This document shows positions 21,191 to 33,085 of a DNA stretch of 64,000 bases, in pieces. The translations under genes were made by a program, and so were the position numbers. Origin of the DNA: Topomyia yanbarensis. Its lineage: Eukaryota > Arthropoda > Insecta > Diptera > Culicidae. Where the stretch lies: positions 89,290,113 through 89,354,112 of the forward strand of contig NC_080672.1 of assembly GCF_030247195.1 (NCBI RefSeq), written 5' to 3'. Each line of letters starts with the position of its first letter. Position 1 is the first letter of the stretch. A model generated the notes under the pieces. The model was not told the origin of the DNA. It did not search any database and saw only the letters and a list, made by a program, of their open reading frames with translations.

Positions 21191-22960
21191 TTGAAAACCA
21201 TTGTTTCCGAAAATTCTGGCATGTTTTGTAATATTCCATTACTTAAAGAATGGCCAATTAATATACATGCATTATACAATGCTGTGTTTCAATTCTTTTT
21301 CAACTTTTTGTTTTCGTTCTTATTTTCTTGACGGTGTCTGTTATTTTTATTTCTATAAAGGACACTAATTAGTTGGAATGCTTAATGTTTTTTTTTTTGG
21401 CTACGGAATTCTAAAAAAATAAAACACTAAAGAAGGTTTAATACAAACATGTGACTAAAACATTTTGTCCCAAATTCATTCCTATAAGGATTGATAATAA
21501 TGAACGACACTAATAAATGAAGCTTTAAGCGTGACAGAATTAACAAACACTTATGTGGACGACTTTTCCACAGAATAGAATTTTCTGGTCCATTTTAACG
21601 CGTGATAGAAATGAATAAACTAAGATAGGGTCGACACTGTTTCATTCAAAATTCAATAGAGATTCGAACAGTTTCCAAACTCACGTGACATGATGACTGT
21701 TTTCAAAATCTTCATCTTGAAACATACATATTATACAGTTAAGTTGAATATTTTTCTGAGATACCCAAAGATTTCAATAAAATTAGTGTTAATGTAGTTT
21801 TCGATTTTTTGTTCACATGTCTTCCCATAGTGCAACGTTTCGATGGGATATCCCTTTATCTTCAGGGAAAAGCAGAGTTTGAACATTATTTAGTTATAGT
21901 ACTCTCATAATTCAAACATTTTGCAGATTTTCGCAGGACTACAAATATGGTCTTTGCCAAGAAGGGTGTAATATTAGCCTATCGTAACCCAACTTTCTAA
22001 AGTAAGCCAAATGCAGTGATATCTTCAATTCCATCAAAAAATGTATCAAAGATTATGGGAAACACAAAATCCCCGCTCAAAATGGTTAAAATTGCAAAAA
22101 AAAATCATTTGCTTTAATGAAAACAATAAATTTCAAGTTGTTTCACATACTTCTTCAGATTTTCTGATAGTTCTGAACAGTTCTTTTACCCTTGTGGCGA
22201 CGTTTTGTCACATAATGGAATTATTAGCACTAACTCTAACAATAAAATTCAATTAAATGTATTACTTACTTTTCAGCCGCCATTTGCTCCAACTAAACAC
22301 GTTTCAAAAATAAAAATAAAAATAAAAATAAAACAATAAAAATTGGCAGCTGTCTTGTTTCACAAAGAAATACGAGGTGTAATATTCCCAATAGTGCAAT
22401 AACAAAGCAGTTAAATGTCGAAATTCTACGGTAAATACGCGTTAAACGGTGAATAGTTCTGCGTATGTAACTTCATACGCTAGGATAGAATGGGTTAAAT
22501 TTATTTCCGTGAAAATCGCATACTAAAAGACGCAAATTATTTTTAGGGAAACAAACTAAACAAAAATTGTTTTGTCTTCTGATACCAATTGTGTAGATAT
22601 CGCATACATCAAACTAACTTGGACATTAACAATATTTCCTAAAACCTAATATCCGTGAACAATATATCCTAAGTCGTACAAAAGAAGACAAATTTCTACT
22701 TGAATTTTGTGATTCAAAAATAAATTGCTAATTTTTTCAGTGTATATTTTTTTCGCACATAAATATTTATTCTCTGAAACTCGTTCTCAGAAAGTTTTGC
22801 TGTATAAAATACAGTAATCGAACAGAAATTTTTTGGAAATATATACCTAGAAATGTTCACGCCCTTTTAAAAAATTGTTCTTGAGTCAAAATAATCTTAC
22901 TGATTGTAGAGAATGTTTAGTCTTCCATGCCGATGAAATGTGTAAAGTTTCATAGGAATC
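21191..22960. other. Unassigned noncoding DNA with a short AAAAT microsatellite
   Basis: A clean (AAAAT)n tract lies at about 22302-22341. The phrase GGTGTAATATT occurs near 21965 and 22376. The frame at 22041-22256 has no recognised domain. No RNA gene was seen. Confidence 0.4.
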
Positions 22961-22984
22961 TAAAATGGTCGGTCAGGATTTTAA

Positions 22985-24110
22985 TTATTTTCGGACGGAT
23001 CTTCGTGGAATTCCGTTCATGATTCGTGAACTAGTTCATGATTCCTAGTATAATATTCACGAATGACCTTTCATGCTCGTGAAATAGTTCATAAAATCAT
23101 AAAATGATTTCCATGGATTCGTGAACTACTTCATGATTTCTAGTACATGACTCACGATCTATCTTGAGTGTTTGTGATATCTAAAAGCTATCCCTATTCA
23201 TTTTCAATTTTATGCGCAAAAAATTGGGGTTTTTATGAAATGGTTATGTTCAGTTTCTAGCGAATAGTAATAAATGCGAGCAGCAGACATAAGAAACCAA
23301 TGCATTTGATAAGGTTGAATGTGTTATCTGGACCAGCTCTAAAAATAGATTATAGAGCCACAAAGCGTATTCGTGATATAGATCACAAAACACGATACTA
23401 TAAAAAAGTCATACTTTTATGAAACAGTTCAAATTATCACGTTACTCCGAGTAAAAAATCCGAGAGTATTTAAAAAATGCCATATTACGATGAGACAAAG
23501 GGAAATTACGAATATCTCGATTAAACTGCTGGTATCATGAACATGAGTTACATTATTCCACTTGTGTTACCTCATGAATAAAATATCACGGGAACGTGAT
23601 GAGAGATTACGAAAATCGCGACAAAGCTCCTGATATCATCAATATCATTAAAATATCGGTTCTTTTGATAATAATTCTATATACCAGTGTTTTTCAACCG
23701 GGGGATAATATTTCCATCGAATTATTAATTCTATAATATAGAGATAATATTTCGATGGAAATTTATTAGGATAACAAGTCGAAATTTACCCGGAATAATT
23801 TATCATCTGCCGTATTTCTGGGGGTGCATTCATCCCCGGTTGAAAACATTGCTTTATACAAACTAGTGTATCCCCTAATTATGAACAAGAACATGTCCAG
23901 GGAACAACCATAGTAACCCAACCCAACATTTCATGGCGTTACAATGTATATCTCAAGCGCTAAGCGCTAAGCACTAATTTTATGAAAACATAAATAGTAT
24001 TCACGGGTTTATTATTTATAATTTCTGGAACTTTCGTAAATCGTTCAGTTAACGAAATCGTGATATGTTGATCATGGATTTATGAACGGATTTTTTTCGT
24101 GTAGGAATAG
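22985..24110. repeat. Fold-back-like repeat with CATGAA-type internal units
   Basis: Near the left side, TTCCGTTCATGATTCGTGAA (about 23010-23030) is mirrored by the minus-strand reading of about 24060-24098 (ATCCGTTCATAAATCCATGA). Internally, GATTCGTGAACTA.TTCATGATT occurs twice (about 23023-23046 and 23117-23140). The element contains a small hAT-type MITE at 23685-23851 and seems to have a relative at 4665-5300. The exact ends are uncertain. Confidence 0.5.
23685..23851. mobile_element. 167-bp hAT-type MITE with 8-bp target duplication
   Basis: The left end reads CAGTGTTTTTCAACCGGGGG. The right end, on the minus strand, reads CAATGTTTTCAACCGGGGAT, matching with single-base indels. The flanks are CTATATAC (23677-23684) and CTTTATAC (23852-23859), an 8-bp duplication with one mismatch. 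An inner palindrome around ATTTCCATCGAA / TTCGATGGAAAT adds a second stem. No coding capacity. Confidence 0.8.
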
Positions 24111-24642
24111 AATCCATCGAGTAAACCTTTACCTTTACTTACATATAATCGCTATACGAATCTGCTAGTTTCGGTAGTTCACTAAAAGTCAGATCGGGCC
24201 GAGAGTTTCACCCTACTTCATTACCCTTTGCGGTTACGTTATCGTTCGTGCCTCGCAGAGGCGAACAACGTTACCTGTTCTAGCAGCCTGTCAAGACCTA
24301 TTTTTACCGCATAGGAGGGTTCGCTTTTCTAATGTAAAAAAATGCTCCGTTTACAAGCGGTATTGATAGACGAGAAAGTTTTACGAATCTCCCACTAAAA
24401 GTTACAGTTCGACGTTACTATTGCCACTATTTTCAATGTGAACCGGGAGAAACATCGACCGGAGTAGGAGTGCCCCAGCTGCTGCATCGGCGCGGCGTTG
24501 CAGGTGGGCAGGTTACGCTGCAGCATCAAGTTCACTTTGTTTGCCGCTTTGTTCCGAGGCGTGTTTTCTTTGTTCAAACGTGCCTTGGCAATACTGCAGC
24601 CATGGTCTAGTTTTGATAGCGATGACGGGGGTTCAACGGTTG
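24111..24642. other. Noncoding, higher-GC stretch
   Basis: The frame at 24395-24577 (minus) has no recognised domain. The composition is more balanced than the surrounding repeats, so single-copy host DNA is possible. Confidence 0.3.
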
Positions 24643-24718
24643 GAGTTTTCGACGTGACGCTTTATTGAAACCGAAACCTGAAAGTGATCGATTTCTATTT
24701 TTAGATTAAAACACCTGG

Positions 24719-24797
24719 TACTACATTGGTGTAGAAAAAAAGAATTGACTGATTACTCCCCAGTGCAGTGCAGTACCAATAACGAAAATGCCGGAAG
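24719..24797. repeat. Partial relative of the MITE at 40573-40705
   Basis: The phrase TACTACATTGGTGTAG, then TTGACTGATTAC and CAATAACGAAAATGCC, matches the order and content of 40604-40704. The left terminus is not recognisable, so this copy is truncated or heavily diverged. Confidence 0.5.
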
Positions 24798-26720
24798 GTT
24801 CAATATTGTACCCCTAAATCATCTAAATCAACTTTAATACACAGCTTCCCCTTGACCCTCAATTTCCCAAGTTCATATCCATTGCATTCCCAGAGTAAAC
24901 ACATCTCAGTGAACCCCACTAAGTGCTTCCTAGTACAAGGTTACTCGATAGAAACCCTCTGAAAGCAACTGTAATGCAGTGCGCGCTTTATTGATGTTAT
25001 CCAAACAATAAACGGTTCGCATTTGCCAACATCCTCCTACCGCTTTTTCGTGCAGGATGCAGGAAGCAGCGTAGGATTGCAATAAAAGCTCTTGCACTTT
25101 GTTTTGCGATGCAGCAGCTACGCTAGAGCTGGAGCTGGAGTGTAGGTTTAACCGGGAACGTGTTTTTCGAAGCAATTCGAAATCTGATGAGTTCTGCATC
25201 GATCCGATTGGGAGGAAAGGGTAGTGCAGTTTCGTTCGCGCGCAGTATTATGGTGGGTGGAGTAGCAGCTTAGCAGTACTGAACCGTGCTTTTCTCCAGC
25301 TCGCGGTAATCCGGAACGGCATTCGCGTTCAGTGGGTACGGTTCTTCTAATTTCTATTTCACCATCCTGTATATAGAACAAGGAACATTAGAAGAGGGGA
25401 GTTCTGATAATAGCTTTCATCGAATCGATCGACTTTGTTAGGGTAACCGAAAACGGAATCGAACTGTTCAAAGTTTGTGGCAACCATTAACTGTGAACTC
25501 CATAGAAACTATCGGTCACCCTAATGTGGTTAGGAAGGAAATTTTCGCTACACTAGCTGAGAAGGGATGAAAATAGAAAATGAGCTTTCCTTCTGTTTAC
25601 GTGCAATTCTAAATTGCTCGTGAGTATCTTCCTCCTTGCAGGGGCGAACTAATCGTGAGCGGAAGAAACTGATATTGCTTTCCGAAAACGGTTGTAAAAC
25701 TCATTAGTGAAACAATGTAAACAGTGATGCAATTCACAACCCGATAAAAGAAGTTTCGCGTTATGACAGCGAAAACTAGTTCTCCCTCGAAACTAACATC
25801 GTCGCTTCAACGAACTTATGTTCAATCATAGCAAACCCAACCGGGTCGCAGCACCCCATCTGGGGACATATTTGTCGCCCCAGTTTTTATTGCTGTTGAC
25901 GGCTGAACAATGCTGACCAAGTTTAAGAAAAACTAGTTGCAAATAGGTTCATCGTTCTTCCGGCGATGTCTGCTGCTAGATGATGACGGGCGGTTGTTTC
26001 TCGTCCCATTACATTACTTTCCCTGAAGAAGGATTCTACTTGCGGTTCGGGGGGAGTTTGATAAATAAGTTTTTTTCTCATTCTGTCTGTGACCGCGGGA
26101 TATATGAGCCGACTCGGAAGTTGTTTGCTATCTGTCACGCGTGTGACAACTTATGGTGTCATCTTGGGCATTTTGAAGAATAGGACTGAATGGAGCGTAA
26201 AAACATCAATTTAAATAGAGATAACAGATATTTGAACTATAACTAGTTTATTATAGTTGATTATACACTTCAATTAAGATACGTAGAAAATCATCACAAT
26301 ACAAAAGCTACCAAACAAGACTTCGTGCAAAGAAAACTGACAGTCCGATTACAGCTGCAAGAAATGGAAGACAGACTCAATGGCTGAGAATCAATTTAAA
26401 ATGGCAACCATCCCTTTATTATGACTTGGCAGAATTTTGGTAGCCGCTTCAGGCATTTGAAATAATTCCAATTTTAGTCGCATTCCAACGTGATTGCTGG
26501 ATTTGTTTTTCAATTGAATTGAAGATATTATGAAGCTTGTTTTTAACCCGGGTACTTTTTTAGGTTTCAATTCATGAAATTCCTATGTTTTATCCATAGC
26601 TGGAAATTGAAATTTTGTGACATCTTAGAACTTCACTAAGTCAAGCTATTGGGTTAATAATATTGTTGATACAGTAAGGGGGGAAGTTAGGAGGGGCTCC
26701 AGATTTTTTTACTACGTAAC
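24798..26720. other. Noncoding, mostly single-copy-looking DNA
   Basis: Minus-strand frames at 24930-25199, 25148-25381 and 25923-26138 overlap others and show no domain. No splice-bounded exon could be supported. Composition is moderate in GC up to about 26180 and more AT-rich after that. Confidence 0.4.
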
Positions 26721-27374
26721 AGGCCGACGTGGGTACCCGGGTACTCACAAATCTGAAATACCAATAACTAAGTTAATTTCCAAACGATTTTGATGCTTTT
26801 GGGAGTTTTTAATTCAGGAACTCATCCGCTTTTGGACTTGGTAAAAATGAATCGGGTTACTTCATTCGGTTCCCGGGAATCCGGATTTATGGAAGGTTCC
26901 AGTACTGGGATACTATTTGTGAACTTCAATGGAATACTAGCAATATGGGTATCAAAATTCTTGGAATTGTATCAGTAGGCTGTATCTTGTGGTTTTGGAA
27001 CCATTTGGTGATTTGACCCCGGAACGGACATTCCGGAGCAGGTTCCCCTGGGGCTGTGAGTGGTCATTTCATTCCAATTCCACTTTTTAAATTGCTGTAG
27101 GGTCCTGTAATAATAAATAACAGACTTCCGAGACAATTTGATACTCATATTGCTAGCACATTATTAAAATTTACAAATCATACCCTAGTACTGGAACATT
27201 ATCCTGGAAAATCCGGATTACCAAGCACCAGATCCATTCATCCGGTTCAATTTTATAAATTAAAAAGTGGACGAGTTCCTAAATCCAAAAAATCTAAAAG
27301 TGTCCAAATCGGATAAAGGAAACCATAGTTATGAGCATTTCAATTTGTGGGTACCCTGATACCCACGTTGACCT
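26721..27374. mobile_element. 650-bp fold-back element
   Basis: The left arm starts AGGCCGACGTGGGTACCCGG. The right arm, on the minus strand, starts AGGTCAACGTGGGTATCAGG, and the similarity runs on through ACYCACAAAT...GAAAT...ATAACTA for about 50 bp. Inner segments also pair: AATCCGGAT...TTCCAGTACT near 26877-26906 with its complement near 27183-27223. The element is therefore close to a full-length palindrome. No clear target duplication and no ORF of interest. Confidence 0.65.
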
Positions 27375-28276
27375 ATTAAAGGGTTTTTTTGGTGGACGCA
27401 ACGGTTAATAATGAATATGTATCACTTTGAATGAAGCTGACTCAATTTCTGAACCAAGTCTTAGAGTGACATAGGCGGACCCTTGCGCAAGGGGAGGATT
27501 TTGGGGGTTCAAAGCTCTCCCTTACGAGAGATTTGTTTTACTTTTAAAAAGATATTAACTAACTTTTTGTAAAAAAAATAAAAAAGTATGCTGGTAGCCG
27601 TTTTGACACATAAAATGTCATTTGAATCCAGTCACTCTACAAAAGGTCGTTGATGAAACCGTGCGAAAGTAGCTGGAAAGGGCAGTATGTAAAGTTGGTC
27701 GTCTTTTCTCGATCGGTTCACGTTTCGACAAGTTTCCCTACTACCAACAGTTGTGAGCAGACTAGTTACACAGCAAAGGTCGGTTATCAGGCTAGCAACG
27801 GGAGCTTACGAGGAACTAAATGGCACGCGGAAACGAGTATTGGTATCAGGAGAAATACCATCACCGAGAAACTCTCAGCACCAGCTAACTGACAAATCGG
27901 ATCGAGTAGCGCCAAGAAGGATAAGAAACCCTGCGAAGATGATTGTGAAAAGACGTAAATCATTAATGTCGAAACCTCCAGATCAATTCGTATCTCAACA
28001 GGTAATCATGCAGCAGACATGGACATGTAAGATATTTCGCGAAGGTTAAACGGCAATCCAGAAAAAGCAGCAATAGAAAAAATATAAACGATTAACACAA
28101 AATAAAAAGAGCAAGAGCACAATCCCTACTTAAGTAGTACCTAACGGATGGATCAGGACTGCGAGAAACAAGAGTTTTAGGTTAAGTTGGTAGGTTTAAC
28201 AACTACAAACAAGTCAGACACTATCAAAAGCTAGCAGGCAGAAGCGTCTGTTGAATATTGTTTCTCGATAACGGAT
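27375..28276. other. Unassigned region before the LINE
   Basis: Two overlapping plus-strand frames, 27650-27892 and 27753-28049 (98 codons, basic, ending WTCKIFREG), lie 0.5-0.9 kb upstream of the I-like LINE. They might be remnants of its ORF1, but no knuckle motif is visible. The function is unknown. Confidence 0.3.
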
Positions 28277-28397
28277 ATTTACCCAATCTGTTGAGGTGAG
28301 TCGATTGGTATACAAGACTCAGCAATCCTGGCTTTAGAAAAAATCTTCAAAGCTTTAAAAGGGTATTTATACCTTTCCTTTATAAGAAACGTAAAAA
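28277..28397 (+). repeat. Right end of hairpin-repeat subfamily b, decayed
   Basis: GAGTCGATTGGTATACAAGA leads through an eroded centre to ACCTTTCCTTTATAAGAAAC and GTAAAA. This parallels the right end at 47935-48034. The hairpin stem here is imperfect. Confidence 0.6.
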
Positions 28398-28609
28398 AAT
28401 AAAATGCTTGAGAATTTTCAACGCACGGGCCTAGACATAGGTGAGACGTGGTTTCGTGATGCGCAGGATTCGCAAGAAAAATCAAAACTTTGGTCACCCT
28501 AGTGTAGAGTTACTATCGATTAACATGATAAAGCATGAAATCACAGAGATGATTCGTGTTCTAATCTAAAGTTCACCACAAGGGGTCACCAACATACGAA
28601 GTCAACCAA

Positions 28610-28824
28610 TAAACCCTACCCCAGTCGTCGTCATTGGGGACTTCAATTCTACAACCGGGGTCTCGTACAAGTACTGCTATCGAGGTAGCGAGATCGTCAA
28701 ACTCATCGAGATAATCGACGTCACGATACTCAACGACGACGGTACCACATTCATCCGTGGCAACGCCTCCTCCGCCCTCGACATCAACTTCGCCTCCAAT
28801 TCCATCGCTGGGATATGCGGCTGA
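28610..28824 (+). pseudogene. Endonuclease domain piece of the I-like LINE
   Basis: The frame reads PTPVVVIGDFNSTTG, with the GDFN metal/catalytic motif of the apurinic-type endonuclease, and later TFIRGNASSALDINFAS. It stops at about 28822. The early half of the domain is absent. Confidence 0.75.
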
Positions 28825-28857
28825 CCCACGACGTGCTACGTATACACCGCTTCCCAC

Positions 28858-29415
28858 CTGATCCAGACACTGGCTATACGAGAACGCCGACTGGGATGCC
28901 TACGATGCCACCATACAGTCCCACCGTGATCGAAACCGAATCTACTCGTCGGTCGAACTCTCGGAAATGATCGTCAACGCAACGAAAGAAGCAATCTCAC
29001 GAATTGGTGGGTTACCACCACACCGTGTCGTACACTGGTGGAATCCGAAAGTGGTCGTTGTCATCAAAACTCGCCGGAAAGCGCTTCGTACCCCACAAAA
29101 CACACCGCCCAATTTCCACCTTCGGGACCAAAGAGCGGATAGTTTCAGAACACTCTGGAACGCCACGAAGAAGCAATCCAATCGGCTAAAGAAACTAGCT
29201 GGATGAGCTTCGTGGAGGGAATCCACACCGACTCGTCAACCAAGGAGCTTTGGCGACGGCTCAACGCGCTCAGTGGCAAACGACGCTACACTCTAGCGGT
29301 CAACGACACCACCATAACTGACCCCGAGAAAATCGTACATAAGATAGGTTGTCACTTCGAATCGTTATCCGCAGAAGAAGTCCTACTAGCCGAATTCGCC
29401 CAGAGCCAAAGCTGA
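28858..29415 (+). pseudogene. Linker between endonuclease and reverse transcriptase
   Basis: Frames read HRVVHWWNPKVVVVIKTRRK and, after a shift near 29205, SFVEGIHTDSSTKELWRRLN. WWN...VxxxIKxRRKALR and KELWRRLNALSG are typical of the region before the reverse transcriptase in LINEs. The stop at 29413 follows FAQSQS. Confidence 0.7.
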
Positions 29416-29594
29416 TTCGAAGCCTCCCCTACTACCTTCACGCCAGACTCCACAGCCGCCTATAACAGACCCTTTACCGGGGCTGAATTTGACACCGTTC
29501 TCACTGCCGCACGGGGAAAGCCCGATGGATCTGATAGAAGAAGTAATCCGACGCCTAGGTATCTTCCCCTAGGAGGAAAAAGAACCCTTCTAGA

Positions 29595-30660
29595 CTCTTT
29601 CAACACGAAGGTGGGTCCTTCCCAGAAGAGTGGAAACTGGCCCATGTAGTCCCCATTTCCAAAAACTACCCAGGTACCCGTGTCCCGAGAGACTTCAGCC
29701 CAATCAGCCTGCTGTCATGTACCGCTAAGACACTGGAGACGATGGTAAACCGGCAACTGATCTCGTGGCGGTTGGACGGGAAACTACTCGAACTACGTCA
29801 ATTCACTTGCCGGACGAGATTCCGCACCGGTGCCGACTTGGGCTCCCACGGAGAAGTACTAAACAGAGCAAGGTCCGAAGGCCTCCACGTTGATATTGCC
29901 AACTCGACGTCGCAGTCGGGCTCGAAGGCGTCCTTCAACAACTCCAACGATAGGGCATACATGGGAACCTAGGCGTCTTCATCCAAACCTTCCTAACGAG
30001 TTGCCGCTTCCAGGTATGCATCGGCGGCACATTCTCCGACGAATTTCGCGAGACCAACGGAATGCCGCAAGGGTCGATACTGACCGTTATCCTCTTCTTA
30101 GGGAGGATGGATTCGTTCTTCGTCGTACTGCCCGAGAGTATCTACCCGAGCCAATTCTCATGGGTTTAGACACCATACCCTTAAATATGGTCCGTGTCAA
30201 GTTTCACAATCATCAAACACCATAAAATGGCCTCAACAACCCATAAATACTCCAAAATTTGGTTTCTGTATGGAATCTACTGGATAATGGTGATGGGATC
30301 CCTTTTAAAACACTATCGCAGCACCACGCAGTGGAGATGAAATTGGACCATGACCATGGGTGTATTATGGGCTTTCCGTTTTCTCGGGTATGCCTTTCGT
30401 GTACGCGGACGACATCATCTTGGTGGCCCTCGGAAGAACGATGCCGTGCATAAGAATACCTCTTCAGGCCGTCGTCAACGTAATAGGCCGATGGGCACTC
30501 ACTACGGGATTCAACATCGCCACCACCAAGTACCTCGTTACACACAACCAACACTCGTCCAACCCGTCTCAATGGTACAGTGGCCCCGTTCCGGAACGAA
30601 TCAGTCTTCCTCAGGATCACCCTTGACCGGAAACTAACAATGATTCCACACTTCCGGTGG
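29595..30660 (+). pseudogene. Reverse transcriptase domain of the I-like LINE
   Basis: The reading gives FPEEWKLAHVVPISKN and DFSPISLLSCTAKTLETMVN (29595-29745), then RQFTCRTRF. After shifts, ETNGMPQGSI appears near 30050 and FVYADDIILVALGRT near 30400. The YADD catalytic box is intact in sequence, but insertions and frameshifts between 29972 and 30360 break the domain. Text at about 30130-30350 looks inserted relative to the family pattern. Confidence 0.78.
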
Positions 30661-31215
30661 CTGAAAAAAGACTGCAAGAGCTGAAAGCGGCTGATTCGGA
30701 CCATTTGCTCCCACCACACTAAAAACAATCGTTGAACAGAGCTGGACGTTGGACGATCCCTTATCCACAGCAGAATCTTATGCGAAATCGAGCTGACTTG
30801 CCGGAACCTATACGGACTCTCCGACATCCGCTGGCCCCTATACCAGGGAGCGGTGCGGTTAGCCTTGGGTCTACTACCAAGTACCCTGGCCGAAACTTAT
30901 TGTGTCGAGGACAGAGTACCACCCTGCCTCTGGGAAGCAGCCAGGGTGGCCTTCAGACGGACAATAAGGTTCCTGGAGAAAACTTCGGTTGACGAATTCC
31001 CCCTTCTCACTATTGCTCATAACCTGCACCAGGAGTTCACCAGCAACGACGTCCTATTCGTCGCTCTTCAACACCGGGTGAGTCTACGGGCCTGGTATGA
31101 CCCCGGACCCAACACCAACGACAGCCTTGCTCGCACGATAAAATTTGGTCACCAACCTAGCCCAGCAGCACACTGGTTAAGTACAGACAGCTAGTTCGCC
31201 GAAGATACTTACATC

Positions 31216-31700
31216 ATATTCAAATCTTCACCGACGGATCCAAAGCGGATGACGGTGTAGGCGCGGGGATCATCGGCTTGGGGAGCGGGTTCTTCTTCCG
31301 CCTAGCTCCTTCCTACTCAGTTTTATCGGCGGAAGCGGCCGCCATTGCAGTTGCAATGGCCAAAAGAACCCACCGATACACCGACGGTTATATTCACGGA
31401 GTCGTGCTCGGTTCTGAAAGACGTCGCAAGCGACACTAAACATCCCTTCGTTCAGACCATCGAGACGCTCCGAGACCTACTGGTCGCCAACGGCTGGGTT
31501 CCGGGTCACAGTGGCATCAAGCGTAATACAGACGCAAACCCATTAGCACTCACCGGCAGACGGACCCAGACCCGGTTACCTCAACCATGGACATCGTCGG
31601 GGAGTTCAATACCAGCTTATAGAACGGATTCATCAGGCACTGGCGGAGATCTCGAGATCACATCCAAAAAATCAAGCGCTCAACCGACAGCTGGATAGAT
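31216..31700 (+). pseudogene. RNase H domain of the I-like LINE
   Basis: The reading IFTDGSKADDGVGAGI then LSAEAAAIAVAM gives the first catalytic Asp (TDGS) and the Glu (SAE). Next come TESCSVLKDVASDTKH and WVPGHSGIKRNTDANPLALT in the frame at 31345-31698. There is a frameshift between the two pieces near 31345-31375. The expected third Asp in TDS is replaced (TESC). Confidence 0.75.
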
Positions 31701-31714
31701 CGAGACAGCCAGTG

Positions 31715-31910
31715 GGAACAAAAAATATTCTCCCGACTCCGCGTGGGGCACGCCCAAGTGACCATCGTGCACACCGAGTTCAGCAAGCCCGTCGCAGAAT
31801 GTGCCTCCTGCAAGAAGATGCTGACGAAGTTTGATTGCTTGATACAGGATGACGAAACCTACGTCAAGGCAGACTTTAAACAGCTTCCCGGGCAGGAATA
31901 TTATACGTCA
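31715..31910 (+). pseudogene. C-terminal Cys region of the I-like LINE
   Basis: RLRVGHAQVTIVHTEFSKPV then CASCKKMLTKFDCLIQDD matches the RLRxGHxxxTH...CxxCxxxLTxxH pattern. Only the first Cys pair is kept; the later His/Cys positions are replaced. The stop is downstream near 31950. Confidence 0.65.
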
Positions 31911-33080
31911 ACTGAAAGAGAAAAGCGAGGCAGAGATATTCATACACATTAAGCTTTCGAAGCTAGCAAAGAAATATTTCATGTGGCAGGCCATCTGTTC
32001 CTGTGATATTTCCTTACTTGGAACGATTAACCGACGAATAACCCATCAAATGCTAAACAATTCAGGACAGAATTATAACCAAGATATGCAGTTTGCGCAG
32101 ATAATCTCAGAATGGTAACATTCCGTCTAAAGCAAGCAAATGTTTTATGGAAGATTTTATACGTCTACATGCCCTCTCCTAAAGTTGAGAGCGACGTATG
32201 GTCATCGATTCGAGTTTGTCCTGCGTAGATATACTGAGGCACGGTGCACAGGTATTTCAAGCATCCCTTGCTCCAGTGAGCGACGATTTTGAATGGCAAT
32301 CGCACTGGACGGGCCTAAGTTCTGTGTCGCTTCACACTCGTATCGGGAAACCTTTGGCAGGACTGCTTTGTTTTTAATTGCGCCTTCTTCGAAAGGATCG
32401 CCAGCCTGTTCGGTTCGGCTATTTGTACCGCGAGTCAAGCATTGCATCATTGCACTAAACACAAGCAAATGGGCCTTTGTAACAATAGGGCTCGGAGTGA
32501 CAATTGCATAGAGAATCATAAGTATGACACTCTGAATTTGGTCTTCAATTGAAGTTTGCCTACAAAAATAATCAGCTTGAAGCCGTCACTGACGCTCATC
32601 TGTTTGCCACGGAGCTTGGATGTTATGGCGGTGATACTTTCCGGTCAGGTAAAGCTAAGGAATGTATGCGTCTTTCCGAACCTATTCCACATCCTGAATT
32701 TGGTCTACTATTGCAGCTTGATAAACGAACGTAAATGCTTGACTCCATCACCGACAACCATTTGTCTACTACGGAACTTGAGGAACACGACAGAGACCTT
32801 TTCCGGTCAGATAACAACCCCAGTAACAATTGTGGTTATATGATACTTTTATAGCACCTCACAAAACTTAGATTGCACTTGTAGCGTGCTATAAAACTTA
32901 AATTGTTACTTGGGAACGCTCTAAACACGTCAGGCCAATTCGAAGAACATGGAAATCCTGGATTCGTTTGCTCAGGTAAATACAATGAAAGTATATCATA
33001 CAGAAGCTGCCCCCGTGGAAATTCCAATTATAGGCGTTTCATTCCACCAATGTCGCTCTATTTTTCACTGGTCAACCGTC
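31911..33080. repeat. Unassigned; contains a 160-bp-scale imperfect direct duplication
   Basis: Segments at about 32533-32660 and 32695-32822 share CTGAATTTGGTCT at the start, then TTGCCAC/TTGTCTAC GGA(A/G)CTTG and CTTTTCCGGTCAG/TTTCCGGTCAG at the end. A 105-codon minus-strand frame at 32202-32519 has no recognised domain. The duplication lies upstream of the LINE endonuclease piece at 33086 and could belong to that element's ORF1 region. Confidence 0.4.
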
Positions 33081-33085
33081 AGGCG

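Larger units (their letters stand above)
28573..31910 (+). mobile_element. I-like LINE, nearly full-length ORF2, broken
   Basis: The order is endonuclease (28.6 kb), linker (28.86-29.4), reverse transcriptase (29.6-30.65), RNase H (31.2-31.6) and C-terminal Cys region (31.73-31.9). This is the layout of I-group LINEs, which copy their RNA at nicked target DNA. At least six frameshifts or stops interrupt it. GC content is higher than in the flanks. The 5' end lacks a convincing ORF1 and most of the early endonuclease. No target duplication or poly-A end was placed. Confidence 0.8.

Noticed and set aside
30213..30827. A 204-codon minus-strand frame, the longest in the window
   Set aside because: It is antisense to the reverse transcriptase of the I-like LINE, including its FVYADD box on the plus strand.
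32202..32519. A 105-codon minus-strand frame as a host gene
   Set aside because: No domain, no upstream promoter signal, and the location between LINE remnants and duplicated repeat sequence makes a chance or transposon frame more likely.
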